This document shows, one piece after another, positions 37,648 to 51,200 of a stretch of DNA of 64,000 nucleotides; the first letter of the stretch is position 1, and each line of letters starts with the position of its first letter. The notes beneath the pieces are model-generated. The model was given only the letters and a program-made list of their open reading frames with translations, did not search any database and was not told where the DNA came from. The position numbers were made by a program, and so were the translations under genes. This DNA comes from Sanderia malayensis (lineage: Eukaryota > Cnidaria > Scyphozoa > Semaeostomeae > Pelagiidae): NCBI GenBank assembly GCA_013076295.1, contig RQOL01000863.1, positions 124,001-188,000 on the forward strand, given 5' to 3'.

Positions 37648-40600
37648 TAGCTGTGGTTACGTGGATTCATTTGAAAATTGTGGGAATGAATTTTTATATC
37701 GGATTCATTGTAAAATGTGGTAATATATGTTATTATCACTAAGAACATGTAAATAAAGGTGTACTTTAATTGGTTTGAGCTCAAGATACGTGGATTTATG
37801 TGTAAATTGTGGGAATAAACGTTACTATCGGATTTATGATTAATTGCGGCAATGAATGTTAATATCATTGAAAACAAGTAAATAAGGGTGTTTTTTAATA
37901 CCTTTTAGCTGCAGTTACTTGGATTCATGCGTAAATTGTGGGAATGGGTGTCAATATCAGTGAAAAGACGTATCCAAGGATGCATTTCATATAGTTTTAG
38001 TTGTAGTTACGTGGATTCATTTGAAAATCGTGGGAATTAATTTTAATATCGGATTCATTGTAAATTGTGCGAATAGATGTAATTATCACTAAAAACATGT
38101 AAATAAAGGTCTACTTTATTATGTTTTAGCTCAATTTACGTGGATTCATGTGTAAATTGTGGGAATGAACGTTATTACCGGATTCATGTGTTAACTTGTG
38201 GGAGTGAACGTTAATATCGGATTCATGTTTAACTTGTGGGAATGAATCTTAACATCACTTGAAACCAGTAAGTATTAGTGTATTTTATAGAGTGTGAACT
38301 GTAGTTATGGGGATTGATGCGTAAATTGTGGGAAAGAACGTTACTATCGGATTCATGTGTAAATTCTGGGAATGAAAGTTAATATAGGATTCATGTGTAA
38401 ATTGTTGGCATAAGTAACAATATCATCAGTGAAAAGAGGTAAGCAAAGATGCCTTCCAATTAGTTTTAGCTGTGTCTACGTGGATTCATTTGAAAATGGT
38501 GGGAATTAATTATAATATCGGATTCATTGTAAATTGTGGGAATAGATGTAATTAGCACTAAAAGCATGTAAATAAAGTTGTACCTTATTATGTTTTAGCT
38601 GAATTTACGTGGATTCATGTGTAAATTGTGGGAATGAACGTTATTACCGGATTCATGTGTTAACTTGTGGGAGTGAACGTTAATATCGGATTCATGTTTA
38701 ACTTGTGGGAATGAATCTTAACATCACTGAAAACCAGGAAGTATTAGTGTATTTTAAAGAGTGTGAACTGTAGTTATGGGGATTGATGCGTAAATTGTGG
38801 GAAAGAACGTTACTATCGGATTCATGTGTAAATTATGGGAATGAAAGTTAATATAGGATTCATGTGTAAATTATTGGCATAAGTAACAATATCATCGGTG
38901 AAAAGAGGTAAGCAAAGATGCCTTCCAATTAGTATTAGCTGTGTCTACGTGGATTCTTTTGAAAATGGTGGGAATTAATTATAATATCGGATTCATTGTA
39001 AATTGTGGGAATAGATGTAATTATCACTAAAAGCATGTAAATAAAGTTGTACCTTATTATGTTTTAGCTGAATTTACTTGGATTCATGTGCAAATTGTGG
39101 GAATGAACGTTATTACCGGATTCATGTGCTAACTTGTGGGAATAAATGTTAATATCACTGAAAACAAGTAAAAATGTTGTTTTTTAAGGAATGTGAACTG
39201 TAGTTATGGGGCTTTATCCATAAATTGTGGGAAGAAACGTTCATATCGGATTCATGTGTAAGGTGTGGGAATGAACGTTAATATCGGATTCATGTTTAAA
39301 TTGTGGGAATGAATGTTAATATCACTGAAAAAAAATAAATAACGGTGTATTTTATAGAGTGTGAGCAGTAGTTATGGGGATTTATGCATAAATTGTGGGA
39401 AGGAACGTTCATATCGAATTCATGTGTAAATTGTGGGAATGAACGTTAATATCGGAATCATGTATAAATTGTGGGAATGAATGTTAATATCACTGAAAAC
39501 AAGTAAATAAGGGTGTTTTTTAATACCTTTTAGCTGCAGTTACTTGGATTCATGCGTAAATTGTGGGAATGGGTGTCAATATCAGTGAAAAGACGTAACC
39601 AAAGATGCATTCCAATTAGTTTTATCTGTGCTTACGTGGATTCATTTGAAAGTTGCGGGATTGAATTTTAATATCGGATTCATTGTAAATTGTGGGAATA
39701 TTTCTTATTATCACTAAGAACAAGTAAATAAAGGTGCAATTTAATTTGTTTTAGTTGAAATTACGTGGACTCATGTGTAAATTGTGGGAGTGAATGTTAT
39801 TATCACTGAAAACAAGTAAATAGGGGTGTATTTTAATACCTTTTTGCTGCAGTTACATGAATTCAAGTGTAAATTGTGGGAATGGGTATCAATATCAGTG
39901 AAAAGACGTAACCAAAGATGCATTTCATATAGCTTTAGTTGTGGTTACGTGGATTCATTTGAAAAACGTGGGAATTAATTTTAATATCGGATTCATTGTA
40001 AATTGTGGGAATAGATGTAATTATCACTGAAAACATGTAAATAAAGGTCTACTTTATTATGTTTTAGCTGAAATTACGTGAATTCATGTGTAAATTGAGG
40101 GAAAAAACGTTACTATTGGATTCATGTGTAAATTCTGGGAATGAAAGTTAATATGGGATTCATGTGTAAATTGTTGGAAGGAACATTAATATCGGATTCA
40201 TTTTTAATATGTGGGAATGAATGTTAATATCACTGAAAACAAGTAAAAAATGTTGTTTTTTAAGGAGTGTGAACTATAGTTATGGGGATTTATCCATAAA
40301 TTGTGGGAAGGAACGTTCATATCGGATTCATGTGTAAATTGTGGGAATGAACGTTAATATCGCAATCATGTTTAAATTGTGGGAATGAATGTTAATATCA
40401 CTGAAAACAAGTAAATAAGGGTGTGTTTGAAGGAGTGTGAGCAGTAGTTATGGGGACTCTTGTGTAAATTGTGGGAAGGAACGTTAATATCGGATTCACG
40501 TGTAAATTGTGGGAATAAATGTTAATATCACTGAAAACAAGTAAATAAGGGTGTCTTTTAATACCTTTTAGCTGCAGTTACTTGGATTCATGCGTAAATT

Positions 40601-42276
40601 GTGGGAATGGGTGTCAATATCAGTGAAAAGACGTATCCAAAGATGCATTTCATATAGTTTTAGTTGTGGTTACGTGGATTCATTTGAAAATCGTGGGAAA
40701 TAATTTTAATATCGGATTCATTGTAAATTGTTCGAATAGATGTAATTATCACTAAAAACATGTAAATAAAGGTCTACTTTATTATGTTTTAGCTGAAATT
40801 ACGAGGATTCATGTGTAAAGTGTGGGAAAAACGTTACTATTGGATTCATGTGTAAATTCTGGGAATGAAAGTTAATATGGGATTCATGTGTAGATTGTTG
40901 GAAGGAACATTAATATCGGATTCATTTTTAATATGTGGGAATGAATGTTAATATCACGGAGAACAGGTAAATAGTGGTGTATTTTAATACCTTTTAGCTG
41001 CCGTTACATGGATTCAAGCGTAAATTGTGGGAATGGGTATCAATATCAATGAAAAGACGTAACCAAAGATGCATTCCATATAGTTTTAGCTGTGGTTACG
41101 TGGATTCATTTGAAAGTTGTGGGAATGAATTTGAATTTCGGATTCATTGTAAAATGTGGTAATATTTCTTATTATCACTAAGAACAAGTAAATAAAGGGG
41201 TACTTTATTATGGTTTAGCTAAAAATACATGGATTTATGTGTAAATTGTGGGAATAAACATTAATATCGGATTCATGTTTAAACTGTGGGAATGAATGTT
41301 AATATCACTGAAAGCAAATAAATAACGGTGTATTTTAAAGAGTGTGAACAGTAGTTATGGGGATTTATGCATAAATTGTGGGATGGAACGTTCATATCGG
41401 ATTCAAGTGTAAATTGTGGGAATGAACGTTAATATCGGACTGATGCTTAAATTGTGGGAATGAATGTTAATATCACTGAAAACAAATAAATAAGTGTGTA
41501 TTTTGATACGTTTTAGCTGTATTTACATGGATTCATGCGCAAAATGTGGGAATGGGTGTCAATATCAGTGAAAAAAAGTAACCAAAAATGCATTCCACAT
41601 AGGTTTAGCTGTGGTTACGTTGATTCATTTGAAAATCGTGGGAATTATTGTTAACATCGGATTCATTGTAAATTGTGGGAATAGTTGTAATTATCACTAA
41701 AAACCTGTAAATAAAGTTGTACCTTATTATGTTTTAGCTGAATTTACTTGGATTCATGTGTAAATTGTGGGAATGAACGCTATTACCGGATTCATGTGTT
41801 AACTTGTGGGAATAAATGTTAATATCACTGAAAACATGTAAAAATGTTGTTTTTTAAGGAATGTGAACTGTAGTTATGGGGCTTTATCCATAAATTGTGG
41901 GAAGAAACGTTCATATCGGATTCATGTGTAAAGTGTGGGAATGAACGTTAATATCGGACTCATGTTTAAATTGTGGGAATGAATGTTAATATCACTGAAA
42001 AAAAATAAATAACGGTGTATTTTATAGAGTGTGAGCAGTAGTTATGGGGATTTATGCATAAATTGTGGGAAGGAACGTTCATATCGAATTCATGTGTAAA
42101 TTGTGGGAATGAACGTTAATATCGGAATCATGTATAAATTGTGGGAATGAATGTTAATATCACTGAAAACAAGTAAATAAGGGTGTTTTTTAATACCTTT
42201 TAGCTGCAGTTACTTGGATTCATGCGTAAATTGTGGGAATGGGTGTCAATATCAGTGAAAAGACGTAACCAAAGAT
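37648..42276 (+). repeat. Satellite block duplicated from 31965-37280, right copy
   Basis: This is the right copy of the pair described at 31965-37280. Divergence from the left copy is very low, so the duplication is younger than most of the surrounding mosaic. The copy ends at about 42276, where GATGCATTCC replaces GATGCCTTCC. The next segment, around 42346, repeats 39676 at an offset of 2,670, so three copies of that piece exist (34681, 39676, 42346). Confidence 0.85.
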
Positions 42277-45200
42277 GCATTCCAATTAGTTTTATCTGTG
42301 CTTACGTGGATTCATTTGAAAGTTGCGGGATTGAATTTTAATATCGGATTCATTGTAAATTGTGGGAATATTTCTTATTATCACTAAGAACAAGTAAATA
42401 AAGGTGCAATTTAATTTGTTTTAGTTGAAATTACGTGGACTCATGTGTAAATTGTGGGAGTGAATGTTATTATCACTGAAAACAAGTAAATAGGGGTGTA
42501 TTTTAATACCTTTTTGCTGCAGTTACATGAATTCAAGTGTAAATTGTGGGAATGGGTATCAATATCAGTCAAAAGACGTAACCAAAGATGCATTTCATAT
42601 AGTTTTAGTTGTGGTTACGTGGATTCATTTGAAAAACGTGGGAATTAATTTTAATATCGGATTCATTGTAAATTTTGGGAATAGGTGTAATTATCACTAA
42701 AATTATGTAAATAAAGTTGTACTTTGTATGTTTTTGCTGAAATTACGTGGATTCATGTGTAAATTGTGGGAATGAAGGTTATTATAGGATTAATGTGTTA
42801 ACTTGTGGGAGTGAACGTTAATATCACTGAAAACAAGTAAATAAGGGTGTCTTTTCATACCTTTTAGCTGCAGTTACTTGGATTCATGCGTAAATTGTGG
42901 GAATGGGTGTCAATATCAGTGAAAAGAAGTATCCAAAGATGCATTTCATATAGTTTTAGTTGTGGTTACGTGGATTCATTTGAAAATCGTGGGAAATAAT
43001 TTTAATATCGGATTCATTGTAAATTGTTCGAATAGATGTAATTATCACTAAAAACATGTAAATAAAGGTCTACTTTATTATGTTTTAGCTGAAATTACGA
43101 GGATTCATGTGTAAATTGTGGGAAAAAACGTTACTATTGGATTCATGTGTAAATTCTGGGAATGAAAGTTAATATGGGATTCATGTGTAAATTGTTGGAA
43201 GGAACATTAATATCGGATTCATTTTTAATATGTGGGAATGAATGTTAATATCACGGAGAACAGGTAAATAGTGGTGTATTTTAATACCTTTTAGCTGCCG
43301 TTACATGGATTCAAGCGTAAATTGTGGGAATGGGTATCAATATCAATGAAAAGACGTAACCAAAGATGCATTCCATATAGTTTTAGCTGTGGTTACGTGG
43401 ATTCATTTGAAAGTTGTGGGAATGAATTTTAATTTCAGATTCATTGTAAAATGTGGTAATTTTTCTTATTATCACTAAGAACAAGTAAATAAAGGTGCAA
43501 TTTAATTTCTTTTAGTTGAAATTACGTGGGCTCATGTGTAAATTGTGGGAATGAACATTATTATGGAATTCATGCGTATGTTGTGGGAAGGAACGTTAAT
43601 ATCGGATTCTTGTGTAAACTGTTGGAATGAGTGTCATTATCATCAGTGAAAAAGGGTAACCAAAGATGAATTCCATGAAGTTTTAGTTGTTGTTACGTGG
43701 AGTCATTTGAAAATTGTGGGAATTAATTTGAATATCGGATTCATTGTAAATTGTGGGAATAGGTGTAATTATCACTAATATTATGTAAATAAAGTTGTAC
43801 TTTGTATGTTTTTGCTGAAAATACGTGGATTCATGTGTAAATTGTGGGAATGAAGGTTATTATAGGATTAATGTGTTAACTTGTGGGAGTGAACGTTAAT
43901 ATCACTGAAAACATATAAATAAGGGTGTTTTTTAATATCTTTTGGCTGCAGTTACTTGGATTCATGTGTAAATTGTGGGAATGGGTGTCAATATCAGTGA
44001 AAAGACGTAACCAAAGATGCATTCCATATAGTTTTAGTTGCGGTTACGTGGATTCATTTGAAAATCGTGAGAATTAATTTTAGTTTCGGATTCATTGTAA
44101 ATTGTGGGAATAGATGTAATTATCACTAAAAACATGTAAATAAAGGTCTACTTTATTATGTTTTACCTGAAATTACGTGGATTCGTGTGTAAATTGTGGG
44201 AAAGAACGTTAATATCGGATTTATGTTAATATTTGGGGAATTAATGTTAATATCACTGAAAACCAGTAGATATGGGTGTGTTTTAAATAGTGTGTGCTGT
44301 AGTTATGGGGGTTCATACGTAAATTATGGGCAGGAACTTTAATATCGGATTCATGTTTAAATTGTGGGAATGAATGTTAATATCACTGATTCTTGCGTAA
44401 ATTGTGGGAAGGAACATTAATATCGGATTCATTTTTAGATTGTGGGAATGAATGTTTATATCAGGGAGAACAGGTAAATAAGGGAGTATTTTAATACCAT
44501 TTAGCTGCCGTTACATGGACTCTCGTGTAAATTGTGGGAATGAACGCTAATATTGGATTGATGTTTAATTTGTTGGAATGAATGCTAATATCAATGAAAA
44601 CAGTAAAGAAGGGTGTGTTTTAATACGTTTTAGCTGTATTTACATGGATTCATGCGCAAATTGTGGGAATGGGTGTAAATATCATCAGTGAAAAGAGGTA
44701 ACCAAAGATGCATTCCATATAGTTTTAGCTGTGGTTACTTGGGTTAATTTGAAAATTGTGGGAATGAATGTTAATATCACTGAAAACAAGTAAATAAGGG
44801 TGTTTTTTAATACCTTTTAGCTGCAGTTAAATGGATTCATGCGTAAATTTTGGGAATGGGTGTCAATATCAATGAAAAGACTTAACCAAAGATGCATTCC
44901 GTATAGTTTTAGCTGTGGTTACTTGGATTAATTTGAAAATTGTGGGAATGAATGTTAATATCACTGAAAACAAATAAATAACGGTGTATTTTAAAGAGTG
45001 TGAGCAGTAGTTATGGGGACTCATGTGTAAATTGTGGGAAGGAACGTTAATATCGGATTCATGTGTAAATTGTGGGAATAAATGTTAATATTACTGAAAA
45101 CAAGTAAATAAGGGTGTTTTTTAATACCTTTTAGCTGCAGTTACTTGGATTCATGCGTAAATTGTGGGAATGGGTGTCAATATCAGTGAAAAGACGTAAC

Positions 45201-48200
45201 CAAAGATGCCTTCCAATTAGTTTTAGCTGTGCTTACGTGGATTCAATTGAAAATTGTACGAATTGATTATAATATCGGATTGATTGTAAATTGTGGGAAT
45301 AGATGTAATTATCCCTAAAGACATGTAAATAAAGTTGTACCTTATTATGTTTTAGCTGAATTTACGTGGATTCATGTGTAATTTGTGGGAATGAACGTTA
45401 TTATTGGATTCATCTGTTAACTTGTGGGAGTGAACGTTAATATCGGATTCATGTTTAACTTGTGGGAATGAATGTTAATAACACTGAAAACCAGTAAGTA
45501 AGAGGGTATTTTAAAGAGTGTGAGCTGTAGTTATGGGGATTTATGCGTAAATTGTGGGAAAGAACGTTTCTATCGGATTCATGTGTAAATTCTGGGAATG
45601 AAAGTTAATATGGGATTCATGTGTAAATTGTTGGAAGGAACATTAATATCAGATTCATTTTTAAATTGTGGGAATGAATGTTAATATCACGGAGAACAGG
45701 TAAATAAGTGATTATTTTAATACCTTTTAGCTACCGTTACATGGGCTCACGTGTAAATTGTGGGAATGAACGCTAATATCGGATTCATGTTTAAATCGTG
45801 GGAATGAATGCTAATATCACTGAAAACAAGTAAAGAAGGGTGTATTTTAATACGTTTTAGCTGTATTTACATGAATTCATGCGAAAATTGTGGGAATGGG
45901 TGTAATTATCATCAGTGAAAAGAGGTAACCAAAGATGCCTTCTAATTAGTTTTAGCTGTGCTTACGTGGATTCATTTGAAAGTTGTGGGATTGAATTTTA
46001 ATATCGCATTCATTGTAAATTGTGGGAATAAATGTTAATATAACTAAAACATTTTAATAAAGGCGTACTTTATTTTGGTTAAGCTAAAAATACATGGATT
46101 TATGTGTAAATTGTGGGAAAAAACATTAATATCGGACTCATGTTTAAACTGTGGGAATAAATGTTAAAGTCACGGCAAGCAAGTAAATAAGGGTGAATTT
46201 TAGGTCTTTTTTGCTGTATTTGCGTTGATCTATTTGTAAATTGAGGTAATAAACGTTAATATTGGATTCATGTTTAAATTGTGGGAAAGAATGTTAATAT
46301 CACTGAAAACAAGTAAATAGGGGTGTATTTTAATACCTTTTAGCTGCAGTTAGATGGATTCATGGGTAAATTGTGGGAATGAGTGTCAATATCATCAGTG
46401 AAAAGAGGTAACCAAAGATGCCTTCCAATTAGTTTTACCTGTGGATACGTGGATTCATTTGAAAGTTGTGGGAATGAATTTTTATATCGCATTCATTATA
46501 AAATGTGGTAATATATGTTATTATCACTAAGCACAAGTAAATAAAGGTGTACTTTAGTTTGTTTTAGCTCACGATACATGGATTTATGTGCAAATTGTGG
46601 GAATAAACGTTATTCTCGGATTCATGTTTAAATTGTGGGAATAAAGGTTAATATCTCTGAAAACTAGTAAATAAGGGTGTTTTTTAATACCTTTTAGCTG
46701 CAGTTACATGGATTCATGCGTAAATTTTGGGAATGGGTGTCAATATCAGTGAAAAGACTTAACCAAAGATGCATTCCGTATAGTTTTCGCTGTGGTTACG
46801 TGGATTCATTTGAAAATTGTGGGAATTATTTTTAATATCGGATTCATTGTAAATTGTGGGAATAGATGTGATTATCACTAAAAACATGTAAATAAGAGTC
46901 TACTTTATTATAATTTAGCTGAAATTACGTGGATTCATGTGTAAATTGTGGGAAAGAGCATTAATAAGGGATTCATGTGTAAATTGTGGGAATGAGTAAC
47001 AATATCATCAGTGAAAAGATGTAACCTAAGATGCCTTCCAATTAGTTTTAGCTGTGCTTACGGGTATTCATTTGAAAATTGTGGGAAATACTTTTAATAT
47101 CGGATTCATTGTAAATTGTGGGAATAGTTGTAATTATCACTGAAATTATGTAAATAAAGTTGCACTTTGTTATGTTTTAGTTGAATTTACGTGGATTCAT
47201 GTGTAAATTGTGGGAATGAAAGTTAATATGGGTTTCATGTGTAAATTGTTGGAAGGAACATTATTATCGGATTCATTTTTAAATTGTGGGAATGAATGTT
47301 AATATCACGGAGAACAGGTAAATAGGGGTGTATTTTAATACCTTTTAGCTGCCTTTACATGGATTCAAGCGTAAATTGTGGGAATGGGTATCAATATCAA
47401 TGAAAAGACGTAACCAAAGATGCATTCCATATAGTTTTAGCTGTGGTTACGTGGATTCATTTGAAAGTTGTGGGAATGAATTTTAATTTCGGATTCATTG
47501 TAAAATGTGGTAATATTTCTTATTATCACTAAGAACAAGTAAATAAAGGTGCAATTTAATTTGTTTTAGTTGAAATTACGTGGACTCATGTGTAAATTGT
47601 GGGAGTGAATGTTATTATCACTGAAAACAAGTAAATAGGGGTGTATTTTAATACCTTTTTGCTGCAGTTACATGAATTCAAGTGTAAATTGTGGGAATTG
47701 GTATCAATATCAGTGAAAAGACGTAACCAAAGATGCATTTCATATAGCTTTAGCTGTACTTACGTGGATTCATTTGAAAGTTGTGGGAATGAATTTTAAC
47801 TTCGGATTCATTGTAAAATGTGGTAAAATTTTTTATTATCACTAAGAACAAGTAAATAAAGGTGCATTTTAGTTTGTTTTAGATGAAATTACGTGGACTC
47901 CTGTGTAAATTGTGGGATTGAACGTTATTGTGGGATTCATGCGTAAGTTGTGGGAACAAATGTTAATATCACTGAATACAAGTAAACAATGGTGTTTTTA
48001 AGGAATGTGAACTGTAGTTATGAGGATTTATCCATAAATTGTGGGAAGGAACGTTCATATCGGATTCATGTGTAAAGTGTGGGAATGAACGCTAATATCG
48101 GATTCATGTTTAAATTGTGGGAATGAATGTTAATATCACTGAAAACAAATAAATAACGGTGTATTTTAAAGAGTGTGAGCAGTAGTTATGGGGATTTATG

Positions 48201-51200
48201 CATAAATTGTGGGAAGAAACGTTAATATCGGATTCATGTGTAAATTGTGGGAATGAACATTATTATGGGATTCATGCCTAAGTTGTGGGAAGGAACGTTA
48301 ATATCGGATTCATGTGTAAACTGTTGGAATGAGTGTTATTATCATCAGTGAAAAGAGGTAACCAAAGATGAATTCCATAAAATTTTAGTTGTGGTTACGT
48401 GGAGTCATTTGAAAATTGTGGGAATTAATTTAATATCGGATTCATTGTAAATTATGGGTATAGGTGTAATTATCACTAAAATTATGTAAATAAAGTTGTA
48501 CTTTATTATGTTTTTGCTGAAATTACGTGGATTCATGTGTAAATTGTGGGAATGAAGGTTATTATAGGATTGATGTGTTAACTGGTGGGAGTGAACGTTA
48601 ATATCACTGAAAACATATAAATAACGGTGTATTTTAAAGAGTGTGAGCAGTAGTTATGTGGACTCATGCGTAAATTGTGGGAAGAAACGTTAACACGGAT
48701 TCATGTGTAAATTGTGGGAATAAATGTTAATATCACTGAAAACAAGTAAAAAATGTTGTTTTTTAAGGAGTGTGAACTGTAGTTATGGTGATTTATCCAT
48801 AAATTGTGGGAAGGAACGTTCATATCGGATTCATGTGTAAATTGTGGGAATGAACGTTGATATCGGTTTCATGTTGAAATTGTGGGAATGAATTTTAATA
48901 TCACTGAAAACAAATAAATAACGGTGTATTTTAAAGAGTGTGAGCAGTAGTTATGGGGATTTATGCATGAATTGTGGGAAGGAACGTTCATATCGGATTC
49001 ATGTGTAAAATGTGGGAATGAACGTTATTATGGGATTCATGCGTAAGTTGTGGGAATGAACGTTAATAACGGCTCATGTGTAAACTGTGGGAATGAATGT
49101 TAATATCACTGACAACATATAAATAACGGTGTATTTTAAAGAGTGTGAGCAGTAGTTATGGGGACTCGTGCGTAAATTGTGGGAAGGAACGTTAGTATTG
49201 GATTCATGTGTAAATTGTGGGAATAAATGTTAATATTACTGAAAACAAGTAAATAAGAGTGTTTTTTAATACCTTTTAGCTGCAGTTACTTGGATTCATG
49301 TGTAAACTTTGGGAATGAATGTTAATATCACTGAAAACATATAAATAACGGTGTAATTTAAAGAGTGTGAGCAGTAGTTATGGCGACTCATGCGTAAATT
49401 GTGGGAAGGAACTTTAATATCGGATTCATGTGTCAATTGTGGGAATAGATGTTCATATCACTGAAAACAAATAAATAAGGTCGTTTTTTAAGGAGTGTGA
49501 ACTGTAGTTATGGGGATTTATGCATAAATTGTGGGAAGAAACGTTCATATGGGATTCTTGTGTAAATTGTGGGAATGAACGTTAATATCGGATTCACATG
49601 TAAATTGTGGGAATAAATGTTAATATCACTGAAAACAAGTAAATAAGGGTGTCTTTTAATACCTTTTAGCTGCAGTTACTTGAATTCATGCGTAAATTGT
49701 GGGAATGGGTGTCAATATCAGTGAAAAGACGTATCCAAAGATGCATTTCATATAGTTTTAGTTGTGGTTACGTGGATTCCTTTGAAAATCGTGGGAAATA
49801 ATTTTAATATCGGATTCATTGTAAATTGTGCGAATAGATGTAATTATCACTAAAAACATGTAAATAAAGGTCTACTTTATTATGTTTTAGCTGAAATTAC
49901 GAGGATTCATGTGTAAATTGTGGGAAAAAACGTTACTATTGGATTCATGTGTAAATTCTGGGAATGAAAGTTAATATGGGATTCATGTGTAAATTGTTGG
50001 AAGGAACATTAATATCGGATTCATTTTTAATATGTGGGAATGAATGTTAATATCACGGAGAACAGGTAAATAAGGGTGTTTTTTAATATCTTTTAGCTGC
50101 AGTTACTTGGATTCATGTGTAAATTGTGGGAATGGGTGTCAATATCAGTGAAAAGACGTAACCAAAGATGCATTCCATATAGTTTTAGTTGCGGTTACGT
50201 GGATTCATTTGAAAGTTGTGGGAATGAATTTTAGTTTCGGATTCATTGTAAATTGTGGGAATAGATGTAATTATCACTAAAAACATGTAAATAAAGGTCT
50301 ACTTTATTATGTTTTACCTGAAATTACGTGGATTCATGTGTAAATTGTGGGAAAGAACGTTAATATCGGATTTATGTTAAAATTTGGGGAATTAATGTTA
50401 ATATCACTAAAAACGAGTAAATATGGGTGTGTTTTAAATAGTGTGTGCTGTAGTTATGGGGATTCTTGCGTAAATTGTGGGAAGGAACATTAATATCGGA
50501 TTCATTTTTAAATTGTGGGAATGAATGTTAATATCACGGAGAACAGGTAAATAAGGAAGTATTTTAATACCATTTAGCTGGCGTTACATGGACTCACGTG
50601 TAAATTGTGGCAATGAACGCTAATATTGGATTGATGTTTAATTTGTTGGAATGAATGCTAATATCAATGAAAACAGTAAAGAAGGGTGTGTTTTAATACG
50701 TTTTAGCTGTATTTACATGGATTCATGCGCAAATTTTGGGAATGGGTGTAAATATCATCAGTGAAAAGAGGTAACCAAAGATGCCTTCCAATTAGTTTTA
50801 GCTGTGCTTACGTGGATTCATTTGAAAGTTGTGGGATTGAATTTTAATATCGGATTCATTGTAAATTGTGGGAATAAATGTTAATATAACTAAAGCATTT
50901 TAATAAAGGTGTACTTTATTTTGGTTTAGCTAAAAATACATGGATTTTTGTGTAAATTGTGGGAATAAACATTAATGTCGGATTCATGTTTAAACTGTGG
51001 GAATAAATGTTAAAATCATTCGAGGCAAGTAAATAAGGGTGCATTTTAAGTCTTTCTAGCTGTATTTGCGTGGATCCATTTGTAAATTGAGGGAATAAAC
51101 GTTAATATTGAATTCATGTTTAAACTGTGGGAATGAATGTTAATATCACTGAAAACAAGTAAATAAGGGTGTGTTTTAATACCTTTTAGGTGCAGTTACA

